From positions 1-64,000 of the forward strand of contig VXRC01000032.1 of the NCBI GenBank assembly GCA_009838645.1: 64,000 nt of DNA, written 5' to 3'. Shown piece after piece: positions 1 through 8,785 of this stretch. The DNA is from Gemmatimonadota bacterium. Lineage in GTDB: Bacteria > JAAXHH01. The notes beneath the pieces were generated by a model that was not told the DNA's origin, ran no database searches, and saw only the letters and a program-made list of their open reading frames with translations. Every line of letters starts with the position of its first letter. Positions within the stretch are counted from its first letter, which is position 1. Made by a program: the position numbers and the translations under genes.

Positions 1-1
1 C

Positions 2-343
2 TGCAAGATCATGGACTTTGGCAAGTACAAGTACGAGCAGAGCAAGCGGGTGAAGGAATCGCGCAAGAAGCAGCACGTGACGCAACTGAAGGAGATCCGC
101 TTCAAGACGCCCAAGATCAGCGAACACGACCTGGAGTACCGGGCCGAACAGGCCCGCGATTTCCTGAAGCACGGGAACAAGGTCAAGGTGTCCGTGCGGT
201 TCTGGGGCCGTGAAATGACCCACGTGGAACTGGGCCAGCGGAAATTGGAGCACATGGCGCAGATACTGGAGGACGTGGGCACCATCGAACAGCGGCCCAG
301 GCTGGAAGGCCGCAGCATGTCGCTGGTCCTCATGCCCAGGTAG
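2..343 (+). CDS. infC: Translation initiation factor IF-3, carboxy-terminal part (cut by window edge)
   Basis: IF-3 binds the 30S ribosomal subunit, keeps it apart from 50S and checks the start codon and initiator tRNA. The frame is already open at base 2 and the first visible residues (CKIMDFGKYKYE) match the junction between the two IF-3 domains, so the amino-terminal domain and the start codon lie outside the window. The 113 visible residues cover the whole carboxy-terminal 30S-binding domain, ending in the typical M-x-L-V-L-M-P stretch. rpmI follows after 16 bases and rplT after that, the classical infC-rpmI-rplT order. The characteristic non-AUG start of infC cannot be checked here. Confidence 0.97.
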   Translation, partial: CKIMDFGKYKYEQSKRVKESRKKQHVTQLKEIRFKTPKISEHDLEYRAEQARDFLKHGNKVKVSVRFWGREMTHVELGQRKLEHMAQILEDVGTIEQRPRLEGRSMSLVLMPR

Positions 344-359
344 ACACCAGGAGTAGATC

Positions 360-554
360 ATGCCGAAAATCAAGACGTTGAAAGCGGCGGCGAAACGCTT
401 CAAGCGGGTCGCCTCCGGCAAGTTCAAACGCAGCCATTCCCACGCGACCCACAATAAGTTGTCCAAGAACGGCAAGCGCACGAGAAGCCTTCGCGGCACC
501 GCCATGGCGAGCAAGGCCGACACGCCGCGCCTCAGGCGGATGATGCCGAACTAA
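360..554 (+). CDS. rpmI: 50S ribosomal protein L35
   Basis: Small basic protein of the large ribosomal subunit. The 64 residues carry the family pattern: MPKIKT start, A-A-K-R-F-K, then K-F-K-R-S-H-S-H-A-T-H and a late R-R-M-M-P-N end. Length is normal for L35 (about 65). A purine-rich AGGAG lies about eight bases before the ATG. It sits between infC and rplT. Its last 14 bases are the seed of a 44-base tandem repeat that continues into the gap before rplT. Confidence 0.97.
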   Translation: MPKIKTLKAAAKRFKRVASGKFKRSHSHATHNKLSKNGKRTRSLRGTAMASKADTPRLRRMMPN

Positions 555-643
555 TAGTCATGGTGTGCCTGACCGCACAGCCTGGGATGCCAAACTAGAT
601 GTCATGGTGTGCCTGACCGCACAGCCTGGGACGCCGAACTAAT
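543..643. repeat. 44-bp tandem repeat continuing from the 3' end of rpmI
   Basis: The block at 557-600 is repeated at 601-644 with few mismatches (unit about 44 bases). The final bases of rpmI, including the stop codon (TGCCGAACTAAT), match the end of each unit. The gap thus looks like two extra copies of a segment anchored on the end of rpmI. There is no convincing reading frame in it. Confidence 0.85.
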
Positions 644-659
644 TTAAGGAACAGAACAC

Positions 660-1016
660 ATGCCACGTGCCACGAACGCCACCGCCTCGCACAGGCGGCG
701 CAAGAAAACCATCAAGCTGGCCAGGGGATACTGGGGCCGCCGCAACCGGCTTTACCGGACGGCCCGCGAAGCCGTCAACCGTGGCTGGGCCTATGCGTAC
801 CGCGACCGCCGCCGCCGCCGTCGCGATTTCCGCCGTCTGTGGATCACCCGGATCAACGCGGCGGCAAGGCTCAACGGCCTGACGTACGGTCAACTCATAC
901 ACGGCATGAAGCTGGCCCGGATCGAAATCGACCGGAAACTCCTTGCCGAACTCGCCGTCAACGATCCGCCCGCCTTCGCCGTGGTGGCAGACGCAGCCAA
1001 AGCGCAGGTCTCCTGA
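660..1016 (+). CDS. rplT: 50S ribosomal protein L20
   Basis: Essential early assembly protein of the 50S subunit that binds 23S rRNA; in other bacteria it also represses its own operon. The 118 residues match L20 throughout: MPRATN start, a long basic helix ([17 protein letters not shown]), the [12 protein letters not shown] stretch and [10 protein letters not shown]. The length equals the family norm. A TAAGGAACAG ribosome-binding region precedes the ATG. No L20 autoregulatory pseudoknot was recognised in the short repeat-filled gap upstream. Confidence 0.97.
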   Translation: MPRATNATASHRRRKKTIKLARGYWGRRNRLYRTAREAVNRGWAYAYRDRRRRRRDFRRLWITRINAAARLNGLTYGQLIHGMKLARIEIDRKLLAELAVNDPPAFAVVADAAKAQVS

Positions 1017-1061
1017 CGCTAAACCACCGTAGACCGCTGAAGGACCGGGACCGGACCATTC

Positions 1062-2072
1062 ATGGTACAGGAAGCAGAAGCGATTGAAGCCCGGGCGCTG
1101 GAGGAAATCGCCCGCGCCGCCGACCCGTCGGACCTGGAAGATATCCGCATCAGGTACATGGGGAAGAACGGCGACCTGACCCGCGTCCTGCGGTCCGTGG
1201 GCAAGGCGGAACCCCGAGACCGCCCCCGCATCGGCCAGCGGGTCAACCAGGCCAAGAAGACCATCGGCGAAGCCCTGGAAGCGCGCAGGGCGGCGTGCGA
1301 AGCGAGTGGGGAAACCGCGGCCGGCGACCTGGACGTCACGCTGCCGGGACGCCCCCCGCCCCTGGGAAGCAAGCATCCGCTGACCCTGATCCGCGAGGAA
1401 GTCACCGAGATCTTCCGGGACATGGGTTTCTCGGTGGTGGACGGTCCCGAGGTGGAGTGGGACTACTATAACTTCGAAGCGCTGAACATCCCGCGTGACC
1501 ATCCGGCCCGGGACACCCAGGACACCTTCTATCTCGGCAGCGACATCGTGCTCCGGACCCATACCTCGCCGGTGCAGGTCCGGGTCATGGAACAGCAGAA
1601 ACCCCCGGTGCGCGTGATCGTGCCGGGACGCACCTACCGCCACGAGAACCCCGACGCCACCCACGCCTTCACCTTCCATCAGTGCGAGGGCCTGTACGTG
1701 GACAAAGGCGTCACGATGGCGCAGCTCAAGGGCGACATGACCTATTTCGCCCAGCGGCTCTTCGGCGGGAAGGTCAAGGTGCGTTTCCTCCCCGATTTCT
1801 TCCCCTTCACCGAACCCAGCGTACAGTACGACTTCTCCTGTGTCGCGTGCGGCGGAGGCGGTTGCCGGATTTGCAAGCACTCGGGCTGGCTGGAGATCTC
1901 GGGCGCCGGCATGGTCGACCCGGCCGTCTTCGGATTCGTGGACTACGATCCGGAAGTATACACCGGCTACGCCTTCGGCATGGGGCTGGACCGCCTCGCC
2001 ATGTTCAAGTACGGGATCGACAGCATCCATATGTTCCTGGAGAACGACCTGCGCCAGCTCGAAGGCAACTGA
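1062..2072 (+). CDS. pheS: Phenylalanyl-tRNA synthetase alpha subunit
   Basis: Catalytic subunit of the (alpha-beta)2 enzyme that charges tRNA-Phe. The 336 residues contain an amino-terminal helical tRNA-binding arm (about 1-95) and a class II catalytic domain. Motif 2 is seen as G-R-T-Y-R-H-E around residue 190 and motif 3 as G-Y-A-F-G-M-G-L-D-R-L-A-M around 305. The cysteine-rich C-V-A-C-G-G-G-G-C-R-I-C segment near 260 is typical of bacterial alpha subunits. Order and length fit a standard pheST operon downstream of rplT. The 45-base gap from rplT is without obvious terminator, so cotranscription is likely. Confidence 0.97.
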   Translation: MVQEAEAIEARALEEIARAADPSDLEDIRIRYMGKNGDLTRVLRSVGKAEPRDRPRIGQRVNQAKKTIGEALEARRAACEASGETAAGDLDVTLPGRPPPLGSKHPLTLIREEVTEIFRDMGFSVVDGPEVEWDYYNFEALNIPRDHPARDTQDTFYLGSDIVLRTHTSPVQVRVMEQQKPPVRVIVPGRTYRHENPDATHAFTFHQCEGLYVDKGVTMAQLKGDMTYFAQRLFGGKVKVRFLPDFFPFTEPSVQYDFSCVACGGGGCRICKHSGWLEISGAGMVDPAVFGFVDYDPEVYTGYAFGMGLDRLAMFKYGIDSIHMFLENDLRQLEGN

Positions 2073-2145
2073 GCGCGGTGCGTCCGGCACGGAGCCCGGC
2101 GACCGGCAAGAAGCCCGGCGTCCCCGGCAAGGAGCCAAGCGTCCG

Positions 2146-4566
2146 ATGGTGATTAAAGTACCCCTTTCGTGGCTGCAGGCGTACTGCGACATCCCGTGGC
2201 CCGTCGAAGAACTGGTGGACCGGCTGGTCATGTCCGGCCTGGAAGTCGACGGTGTCGATACGGTCGGCAGCGACTTCGAGGGGTTCGTCGTCGGACACGT
2301 GGAGCGCGTGGAGCGCCATCCCAACGCCGATCGGCTTTCCCTCTGCACCGTGGACGTGGGGAGCGAGTCCCTGCAGGTCATCTGCGGGGCGCCGAACGTG
2401 GCCGCCGGCCAGAAGGTGCCGGTCGCGCGGGTCGGCGCGGTGCTGCCGGGCGGCATGGAGATCCGGAAAGCGAAGATTCGCGGGGTGGAGTCCTTCGGGA
2501 TGATCTGCTCCGAGGCCGAACTGAACCTGTCCGACGACCACGAAGGCATCATGGTGCTCGATGCCGGCGTCGAACCCGGACAGCCCCTGAAGAACGTCGT
2601 GGGCGGACCGGAAACGGTGTTGAGCGTCGACGTGGGCACCAACCGCCCCGACTGCCTTTCGCTCATCGGCGTGGCCCGGGAGATCACCGCCCTGTCGGGC
2701 GGCGAACTGCGCCTGCCGTCCGGCGGCGTCGATGAAGCGGGTCCTCCCGTCGATACCCTGGCCAGCGTCCGCGTCGACGCCCCCGATGACTGCCCCCGGT
2801 TCGTGGGCCGCGTGATCACCGGCGTCCGGATCGGGCCTTCGCCGGACTGGCTGAAGAGACGGATCGAAGCCGCCGGTGTCCGGTCCATCAGCAACGTGGT
2901 CGACGTGACGAACTACGTCATGCTCGAAATGGGACAGCCGCTGCATGCCTACGATCTGGACAGGCTGGCGGGACGGGGCATCGTCGTCCGCCGCGCCGGG
3001 GAGGAGGAGGCCTTCACCACCCTGGACGGGGTGGACCGTACCCTCGACGGCGAGGTGCTGATGATCGCCGACCACGAAACGGGCATCGGCGTCGGCGGCG
3101 TGATGGGTGGACTGGATACCGAGATCACCCCGGAAACCGGCAGGGTCTTCCTGGAAGGCGCCTGTTTCGACGCGGTGCGGGTGCGGCGGGGTTCGAAGGC
3201 GCTGCAGCTGCAGACGGACGCGTCGCGCCGGTTCGAACGGGGCATGGACCCGGAACTGCAGGGCGAGGCCGTGGGCAGGGCCGCGGGGCTGATCGCCGAG
3301 GTGGCCGGGGGCGTGGTGGCGGAAGGCATGATCGACGTCCGGGCCCCGGCCGGACCCGACCCGGCGATCCGGTTGCGAACGAGCCGCGTGAACGGGTTGC
3401 TGGGCACCGGCCTGGACCGGGACGAGATCGCCGCGTTGCTGCGCCGGCTGCGGTTCGACGCGTGGGCCGACGGCGTGGATCTCGAGGTCGGCGTGCCGTC
3501 GTTCAGGCGGGACGTGTTCCGCGAAGTGGATCTGATCGAGGAGGTCGCCCGCCTTTACGGCTACGACAAGATCGAACCGGTGGGTTCTGCGCCGCCCCGA
3601 GACGATTCGGCCGAAGCCCGGGGACAGGAGGAGGCCCGCCGCGGCAAGCAGGACGACCAGCAGCGCCTGCGCGACGCGATGGCCGGGTTCGGCTTCACGG
3701 AGGTGGTCACCCACAGTCTCCTGCACCCGGACCTGAACCGCCTCATCGATCCATCCCGTCCCAGCGTCATGATCGACAATCCCCTGAGTCCCGAACTCTC
3801 CGCCATGCGCACAAGCCTGGCGGCCTCGGTGCTGGGTGTCGTGCGCTGGAACGCCAATCGGAAAGTACGGGACATCCGCATATTCGAGGCCGGGCGCGTT
3901 TTCTGGGCGAAAGAAGAAGGCCTTCCCGACGAACCCGAACACCTCTGTTTCGCCGTCACGGGGCAGCGCCACAGCCCGCACTGGGACGGCCCTCCGGAGG
4001 CCTTCGATTTCTTCGATTTGAAGGGTCTTGCGGAAGCGCTTCTCAGCCGGTTAGGACTTGACAGGGTCGAAACCGTCTCGTATGATAAGGTCGATCCTCT
4101 GTTCGATGAGGACCGGACCGGCGAACTGCTCGCGGACGGAATGCGGACCGGCCGTTTCGGCGCGGTGTCGCACCGGGTTCTCGACCAATACGAGATCCGG
4201 GAGCCCGTATGGATGGGGGTGATCGACTGCGGCGTCCTCTTCGGCCAGGCGTCTGATCGAAGGACCTATCGTGCGCCGCCCAAGTACCCCGCGGTCGAGA
4301 GAGACCTGGCTATTGTCGTGCCCGAAGAGGTTACTCATCGGGACATACTGAATGAAATCCGCGCGTGTAGCGGCGACCTCCTGGAATCGGTCGAACTGTT
4401 CGACGTGTACCGGGGAACGCAGATCGCGGCCCATAGCAAGAGCATGGCGTACGCCATGCGGTTCAGGTCCGGAGAACGGACGCTGACGGACGCTGAAGTC
4501 ACGCGGCTTCAGGACAAGGTGCTGCGCCGGCTGGTGAGCCGGTACCGGGCGGAACTTCGCTCCTAG
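2146..4566 (+). CDS. pheT: Phenylalanyl-tRNA synthetase beta subunit
   Basis: Partner of PheS, giving tRNA recognition and editing. The frame stays open upstream inside pheS, but homology begins at M-V-I-K-V-P-L-S-W-L, so the ATG at 2146 was chosen; GGAG lies 11 bases before it. The product is 806 residues, normal for the family. It has an EMAP-type tRNA-binding domain (about 40-150), the B3/B4 editing region, B5, a degenerate class II core and a carboxy-terminal ferredoxin-fold anticodon-binding domain (about 710-806). The 73-base gap after pheS holds imperfect repeats of CCGGCAAGGAGCC. Confidence 0.96.
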   Translation: MVIKVPLSWLQAYCDIPWPVEELVDRLVMSGLEVDGVDTVGSDFEGFVVGHVERVERHPNADRLSLCTVDVGSESLQVICGAPNVAAGQKVPVARVGAVLPGGMEIRKAKIRGVESFGMICSEAELNLSDDHEGIMVLDAGVEPGQPLKNVVGGPETVLSVDVGTNRPDCLSLIGVAREITALSGGELRLPSGGVDEAGPPVDTLASVRVDAPDDCPRFVGRVITGVRIGPSPDWLKRRIEAAGVRSISNVVDVTNYVMLEMGQPLHAYDLDRLAGRGIVVRRAGEEEAFTTLDGVDRTLDGEVLMIADHETGIGVGGVMGGLDTEITPETGRVFLEGACFDAVRVRRGSKALQLQTDASRRFERGMDPELQGEAVGRAAGLIAEVAGGVVAEGMIDVRAPAGPDPAIRLRTSRVNGLLGTGLDRDEIAALLRRLRFDAWADGVDLEVGVPSFRRDVFREVDLIEEVARLYGYDKIEPVGSAPPRDDSAEARGQEEARRGKQDDQQRLRDAMAGFGFTEVVTHSLLHPDLNRLIDPSRPSVMIDNPLSPELSAMRTSLAASVLGVVRWNANRKVRDIRIFEAGRVFWAKEEGLPDEPEHLCFAVTGQRHSPHWDGPPEAFDFFDLKGLAEALLSRLGLDRVETVSYDKVDPLFDEDRTGELLADGMRTGRFGAVSHRVLDQYEIREPVWMGVIDCGVLFGQASDRRTYRAPPKYPAVERDLAIVVPEEVTHRDILNEIRACSGDLLESVELFDVYRGTQIAAHSKSMAYAMRFRSGERTLTDAEVTRLQDKVLRRLVSRYRAELRS

Positions 4567-4608
4567 CGTCGTCGAGGCGCGCTGGAATACACCTTTGCGG
4601 AGGGATCC

Positions 4609-4872
4609 ATGCAAGAACAATCCATAGAGATGTTGCTGGGCCGGATCGAAACGATGATCGACCTGATCCAGCGGTTGAAGGAAGAGAACGCGGATCTGCG
4701 CGGCCGGAACCAGAACCTCGAGACGCAGGTTCAGGAACTGCAGCAGCAGCAGGAGCAGTCGGTTACCTCCAAAGAAGAACTGAAACAGGAAAACCAGGCG
4801 TTGCGCGTCAAGCAGGACGACATCAAGGCGCGTATAGACACGATGCTGTCGCGCCTGGACGTCATCGAGTAG
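4609..4872 (+). CDS. ZapB-like coiled-coil protein
   Basis: An 87-residue, highly charged protein predicted to be one continuous coiled coil: heptads of L, I and V run from about residue 9 to the end, and a glutamine-rich stretch lies near residues 43-50. There is no signal peptide and no membrane segment. A GGAGGG ribosome-binding site precedes the ATG. It lies directly before zapA, and ZapB-like coiled coils partner with ZapA at the division ring in other bacteria; that partnership is inferred from position and shape, not from a clear sequence motif. It could instead be an unrelated short coiled-coil protein. Confidence 0.7.
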   Translation: MQEQSIEMLLGRIETMIDLIQRLKEENADLRGRNQNLETQVQELQQQQEQSVTSKEELKQENQALRVKQDDIKARIDTMLSRLDVIE

Positions 4873-4966
4873 GATCAGTCCAGATCAGTCCCTGTTTTGA
4901 CCGCCGCAGTCCGCCTGGCGTCCGGCATGCGTTTCCAGGCCGGCTGCTCACCGGGATGGACCCATT

Positions 4967-5317
4967 ATGGATGACGAGAAAGTCACCGTACGCGTCAACA
5001 TCTGCGGGACCGAATATCCGATCCAGGCGGAAGAGGAAGCCGAGTACATCCAGCGGATCGCCGCCTACGTGGACGAGCGCATGCGCGAGGTACCCGTCAG
5101 CGTGACCATGCAGTCCCTTACCAGCGTGGCGGTCCTCACGGCGATCAGGATCGCCGACGAACTGCACAAGGTACGTGAAAAACAGCAGAACCAGATCGTA
5201 TCGGAGTCCATGCATCACGATCGGATCGCGGAGCTGATCCGGCGCATGGACGAGTTGCTGGAGCACCCGGTTCCTGAACAGGATGAAGAGAAGGAAGACC
5301 ATGACCGATCTTGTTGA
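4967..5317 (+). CDS. zapA: Cell division protein ZapA
   Basis: ZapA binds FtsZ filaments and bundles them at the division septum. The 116-residue product has the ZapA pattern: an amino-terminal beta strand region (V-T-V-R-V-N-I-C-G-T-E-Y-P-I), followed by A-x-Y-V-D-E-R-M-R-E and a long carboxy-terminal helix that dimerises. The acidic tail (EQDEEKEDHD) is longer than usual. It sits between the ZapB-like gene and rny, a common placement of zapA in many phyla. The ribosome-binding site is weak. Confidence 0.9.
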   Translation: MDDEKVTVRVNICGTEYPIQAEEEAEYIQRIAAYVDERMREVPVSVTMQSLTSVAVLTAIRIADELHKVREKQQNQIVSESMHHDRIAELIRRMDELLEHPVPEQDEEKEDHDRSC

Positions 5318-5370
5318 GGAACGGACCATGTCCGGAACAACCGTCGTAATTGAAGAAGGTGGCTGCCACT

Positions 5371-6927
5371 ATGCTTGTGACGATCAGTCTCTACGCCGGC
5401 ACCGCCCTGATCATGTTTCTCTTCGGATGGTTCATTCGAAAGCGTGTCGAAAAACGTAAGACGGACAGTATGGAGCGCTTGGCAGAGAGCATCCTCGCAG
5501 AGGCGGTGGAAGAAGCTGAAACGATAAAGAACACGGCCAGGATCGAAATGGAGGAGGAATCCTACCAGGCCAAGGCAAAGTTCGAGCGAGAAAGCAACCA
5601 GACCCGCCAGGACTTCCAGCGCGTCGAAAAACGGATCTCGATCAGGGAGCAGAACCTGGAGCGCAAGGCCGACTACGTGGCCAAGCGCGAAAAAGGCATC
5701 CAGAAGCATCTCCAGTCGCTGCAGGAGCGGGACGAGAAACTGGTGGAATCCGAAGAGCGGCTGGATCAGTTGATCAAGCGGCAGACCGAACAACTCGAGC
5801 AATCCGCCGGCATGACGACGGAGGAGGCGAGAAAGGCGCTGCTCAGCAACATCGACGCCCGGATACGCGCCGAAGCCGGCCAGCAAGCCCGCAGCATAAT
5901 CGAAGAAGCCCGCCAGAACGCGGAGGTCGAAGCCCGGGAAATCATCACGCACGCGATGCAGAAACACACGCTGGATCACGTGACGGAAACGACGACGTCG
6001 GTCATATCCCTGCCCGATAACGAAATGAAGGGACGCATCATCGGACGCGACGGACGCAACATCCAGGCGTTCGAAATGTCAACCGGGATCGACGTCATCG
6101 TCGACGACACCCCCAATGCCGTCGTCCTCTCCGGGTTCAACCCCATGCGCCGCGAAATCGCGAAGCTGTCCATGGAGAAGCTCATCCAGGACGGGAGAAT
6201 CCATCCCGGATTCATCGAGCAGGTCGTCTCCAAGACCCAGGAAGAAATCAGCGATCTGATCCAGGATACGGGCGACCAGGTGCTCTTCGACCTGGGCATT
6301 ACCGGCGTCCGTCCCGAGCTGGCCATGCTGCTCGGGCAGCTGAAGTACCGGATGACCAGCGGGCAGAACGCGCTGCATCACTGTCGCGAAGTGGCCGAGC
6401 TGGCGGGGATCATGGCGCAGGAACTGGACCTGGACGTGACCCTGGCCAGGCGCTGCGGACTGCTGCACGACATCGGCAAGGCCGTGGAAGGCGGACCGGA
6501 AGGCGCCCACGGGAAACTTGGGAGATCGGTCGTCGAGAAATACGGAGAACCGTCCGAAGTGCTGGAATGCATCGACGCCATCCACGAAAACCCGGAAGAG
6601 ACCACCCCCATGGCCGTGGTGGTCAGAACCGCCGACGCCCTATCCATGTCCAGACCGGGCGCGCTCAGGGAACCGCTGGAAAAGTACGTCCGCCGGCTCC
6701 GGGAGATGGAACGGCTGGTGAACTCCTTCGACGGCGTATCCAGGGCCTTCGTCATGAAGGCGGGAAAAGAAGTACGGGTCATGATCGATCACGAGGAAGT
6801 CGACGACCTCCGCGCGGTCCAGCTCGCCACGGAAATCGCCCGTAAGATCCAGGCCCGGATGGAATACTCGGGCCAGATCAAGGTGACGGTCATCCGGCAG
6901 ACCCGGGCGGTCGAAATCGCCAGGTAG
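5371..6927 (+). CDS. rny: Ribonuclease Y
   Basis: Membrane-anchored endoribonuclease that starts mRNA decay. The ATG at 5371 was chosen because GAAGGTGG stands about nine bases upstream and the product (518 residues) then matches the family length of about 520; a TTG at 5350 in the same frame would add seven residues. Domains in order: one membrane helix (about 3-22), a long charged coiled coil (about 30-200), a KH domain with G-R-I-I-G-R-D-G-R-N near residue 221, and an HD phosphodiesterase domain with L-L-H-D-I-G-K near 370. It follows zapA closely and is probably in the same transcript. Confidence 0.96.
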   Translation: MLVTISLYAGTALIMFLFGWFIRKRVEKRKTDSMERLAESILAEAVEEAETIKNTARIEMEEESYQAKAKFERESNQTRQDFQRVEKRISIREQNLERKADYVAKREKGIQKHLQSLQERDEKLVESEERLDQLIKRQTEQLEQSAGMTTEEARKALLSNIDARIRAEAGQQARSIIEEARQNAEVEAREIITHAMQKHTLDHVTETTTSVISLPDNEMKGRIIGRDGRNIQAFEMSTGIDVIVDDTPNAVVLSGFNPMRREIAKLSMEKLIQDGRIHPGFIEQVVSKTQEEISDLIQDTGDQVLFDLGITGVRPELAMLLGQLKYRMTSGQNALHHCREVAELAGIMAQELDLDVTLARRCGLLHDIGKAVEGGPEGAHGKLGRSVVEKYGEPSEVLECIDAIHENPEETTPMAVVVRTADALSMSRPGALREPLEKYVRRLREMERLVNSFDGVSRAFVMKAGKEVRVMIDHEEVDDLRAVQLATEIARKIQARMEYSGQIKVTVIRQTRAVEIAR

Positions 6928-7049
6928 GGGTGTTGCCGGTAGAACGACATGGCCCACAAAGCGGTGTTTCCGCTAAAGCGGGATGGCCGGTAAAGCGGCG
7001 TTGCCGGTCGGTCGCTATGGCCGGCACAGACCGGGGAGGTAGGCCAGGC

Positions 7050-8360
7050 TTGGTAAACGAGGGCGACAACGGCGTACTGACCGTTACCGAACTGACCGCG
7101 GGGATCAAGACGCTCCTCGAGGAAGCGTTTCCCTACTTGTCGGTATCCGGTGAAATCTCCAACTACAAGCGGCACTCGTCCGGTCATGCCTACTTCTCGC
7201 TGAAGGACGACCGCAGCCAGCTGCGATGCGTCATGTGGCGGTCGGCGAACCGCAAACTGACATTCGAACCCGAAGACGGCATGGAGGTCCTGGCGCGGGG
7301 TGCCCTTTCCGTCTACGACGTGCAGGGGCAGTACCAACTCGTCGCCCAGCAACTGAGGCCCGTGGGCGCAGGCGCGCTCCAGGCGGCCTTCGAACGGTTG
7401 AAGGCCAAGCTCGAGAAAGAGGGCCTGTTCCGCGAGGAACACAAGCAGGCGCTGCCTTCCTTCCCGGAGCGGGTGGGCGTGGTCACCTCCGCGTCCGGCG
7501 CCGCGGTCCGGGACATCATTCAGGTCCTGCGCAGGCGTGCACCGTGGGTCTCGATTATCCTCCGGCCGGCGCCCGTGCAGGGCGAAGGCGCCGCGGCGGA
7601 GATCGCGGCCGCCATCGAGGAGATGAACGACTACGGCGTGGTGGACGTGCTGATCGTTGGCCGGGGAGGCGGATCGGTGGAGGACCTGTGGGCGTTCAAC
7701 GAAGAGGCGGTGGTCCGGGCGGTCTTCCAGTCCCGGATCCCGGTGGTTTCGGCCGTGGGACACGAAACGGACTACACGCTGACCGACTTCGCGGCCGATC
7801 TACGGGCGCCCACGCCATCGGGCGCGGCCGAAATCGTCGTCCGCGACCTGCGGGAATTGAAGGACCGGTCGGAGGCCGTGCTGAGACGGCTCTGCGGAAG
7901 CATGACGGGGTACCTGGACCGGTCCCGCCAGCGGGTTGCCACGGCACTGACCAGTTACGGGATCAGGCGGCCCGTCGACCAGATCGGCCAGTACGCCCAG
8001 TTCACCGATGAACTGACCCGCCGCCTGGCCGACCGGTGCTTCCACGACCACGAAACACGCGTCCAGCTGGTCGGAGGACTGGCCGGACGGCTCCAGGCCC
8101 TCAGCCCGCTCTCCGTACTGGAACGCGGATACGCCGTCTGCCAGCGCGCGTCGGACGGGCGCATCGTCCGCGATGCGGATGAACTCAGCGTCGACGACCG
8201 TGTGAACGTACGCCTGCGCAAGGGCGAAGCGTTCTGCCGGGTCGAGCACCTGCATGACGGGGCGGAAAAAACAGTGGCTGCCGACCGGGGTAAACGGCGC
8301 GAGGAAGCGCCGGCCACCTTCGGCCTGTTCGATGAATCGAATACCACCGAAACTGCCTGA
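7050..8360 (+). CDS. xseA: Exodeoxyribonuclease VII large subunit
   Basis: With XseB it forms exonuclease VII, which degrades single-stranded DNA. The frame is open from 6930, but conserved sequence starts at L-T-V-T-E-L-T. The TTG at 7050 was chosen because GGGGAGG lies ten bases upstream; an ATG at 7017 has no such site and would add 11 residues. The product is about 436 residues. It has an OB-fold nucleic-acid domain (V-S-G-E-I-S-N-Y-K, then H-A-Y-F-S-L-K) and the XseA core with G-R-G-G-G-S-x-E-D-L-W-A-F-N-E and S-A-V-G-H-E-T-D. The short gap from rny contains degenerate GCCGGTA-type repeats. Confidence 0.95.
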   Translation: MVNEGDNGVLTVTELTAGIKTLLEEAFPYLSVSGEISNYKRHSSGHAYFSLKDDRSQLRCVMWRSANRKLTFEPEDGMEVLARGALSVYDVQGQYQLVAQQLRPVGAGALQAAFERLKAKLEKEGLFREEHKQALPSFPERVGVVTSASGAAVRDIIQVLRRRAPWVSIILRPAPVQGEGAAAEIAAAIEEMNDYGVVDVLIVGRGGGSVEDLWAFNEEAVVRAVFQSRIPVVSAVGHETDYTLTDFAADLRAPTPSGAAEIVVRDLRELKDRSEAVLRRLCGSMTGYLDRSRQRVATALTSYGIRRPVDQIGQYAQFTDELTRRLADRCFHDHETRVQLVGGLAGRLQALSPLSVLERGYAVCQRASDGRIVRDADELSVDDRVNVRLRKGEAFCRVEHLHDGAEKTVAADRGKRREEAPATFGLFDESNTTETA

Positions 8361-8377
8361 CCGACGGGATACCGAGG

Positions 8378-8644
8378 ATGAACGAAAAGGAAAAACCGAC
8401 TTTCGAGGAAGCGCTGAAGCGCCTCGAGCTTATCGTCGAACGCATGGAACAGGGCGATCTCCCGCTGGATGAATCACTGGCCCTCTTCCAGGAGGGCATC
8501 GAGCTTTCCCGGATCTGCACCCGGCAGCTGAACGCGGCGGACGAACACGTGCGCAAGCTGGTGCGCGTGGAGAACGGCCGGTTCGTCATCGAGCCCTTCG
8601 AACCGGAATCGCCGCCCAGCCAGGGCAACGACCTGCAGTTCTAG
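8378..8644 (+). CDS. xseB: Exodeoxyribonuclease VII small subunit
   Basis: Small regulatory subunit that wraps onto XseA. The 88 residues match XseB: F-E-E-A-L-K-R-L-E-x-I-V, then L-E/M-E-Q-G-D-L-P-L-D-E-S-L-A-L-F-Q-E-G and a short variable tail. It starts 17 bases after xseA with a GAGG ribosome-binding site. Length is typical (about 80). Confidence 0.95.
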   Translation: MNEKEKPTFEEALKRLELIVERMEQGDLPLDESLALFQEGIELSRICTRQLNAADEHVRKLVRVENGRFVIEPFEPESPPSQGNDLQF

Positions 8645-8694
8645 ATTCCGGCGACCCCCATCGAGCGTTCCCGTCGGGCCGGGTGTCCCTAGAC

Positions 8695-8727
8695 GCGTGG
8701 GATCGTACCACGCGGGATCGTACCACC
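8695..8727. repeat. Short tandem repeat, about 16 bp x 2
   Basis: Two adjoining copies of GCG(T)GGGATCGTACCAC in the gap between xseB and the polyprenyl synthase gene. The remainder of the 141-base gap shows no gene, promoter or terminator that could be supported. Confidence 0.7.
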
Positions 8728-8785
8728 TTCGCGGTCCCACTGCCGCCAATGCCGCAAGCCGCGCCGACGGGGCCGCACCAGATGA

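Noticed and set aside
639-2894. Minus-strand open frame of 751 codons over rplT-pheS-pheT
   Set aside because: It lies opposite three clear plus-strand genes, has arginine/serine/proline-rich nonsense composition and no recognisable motif; high GC makes long antisense frames common.
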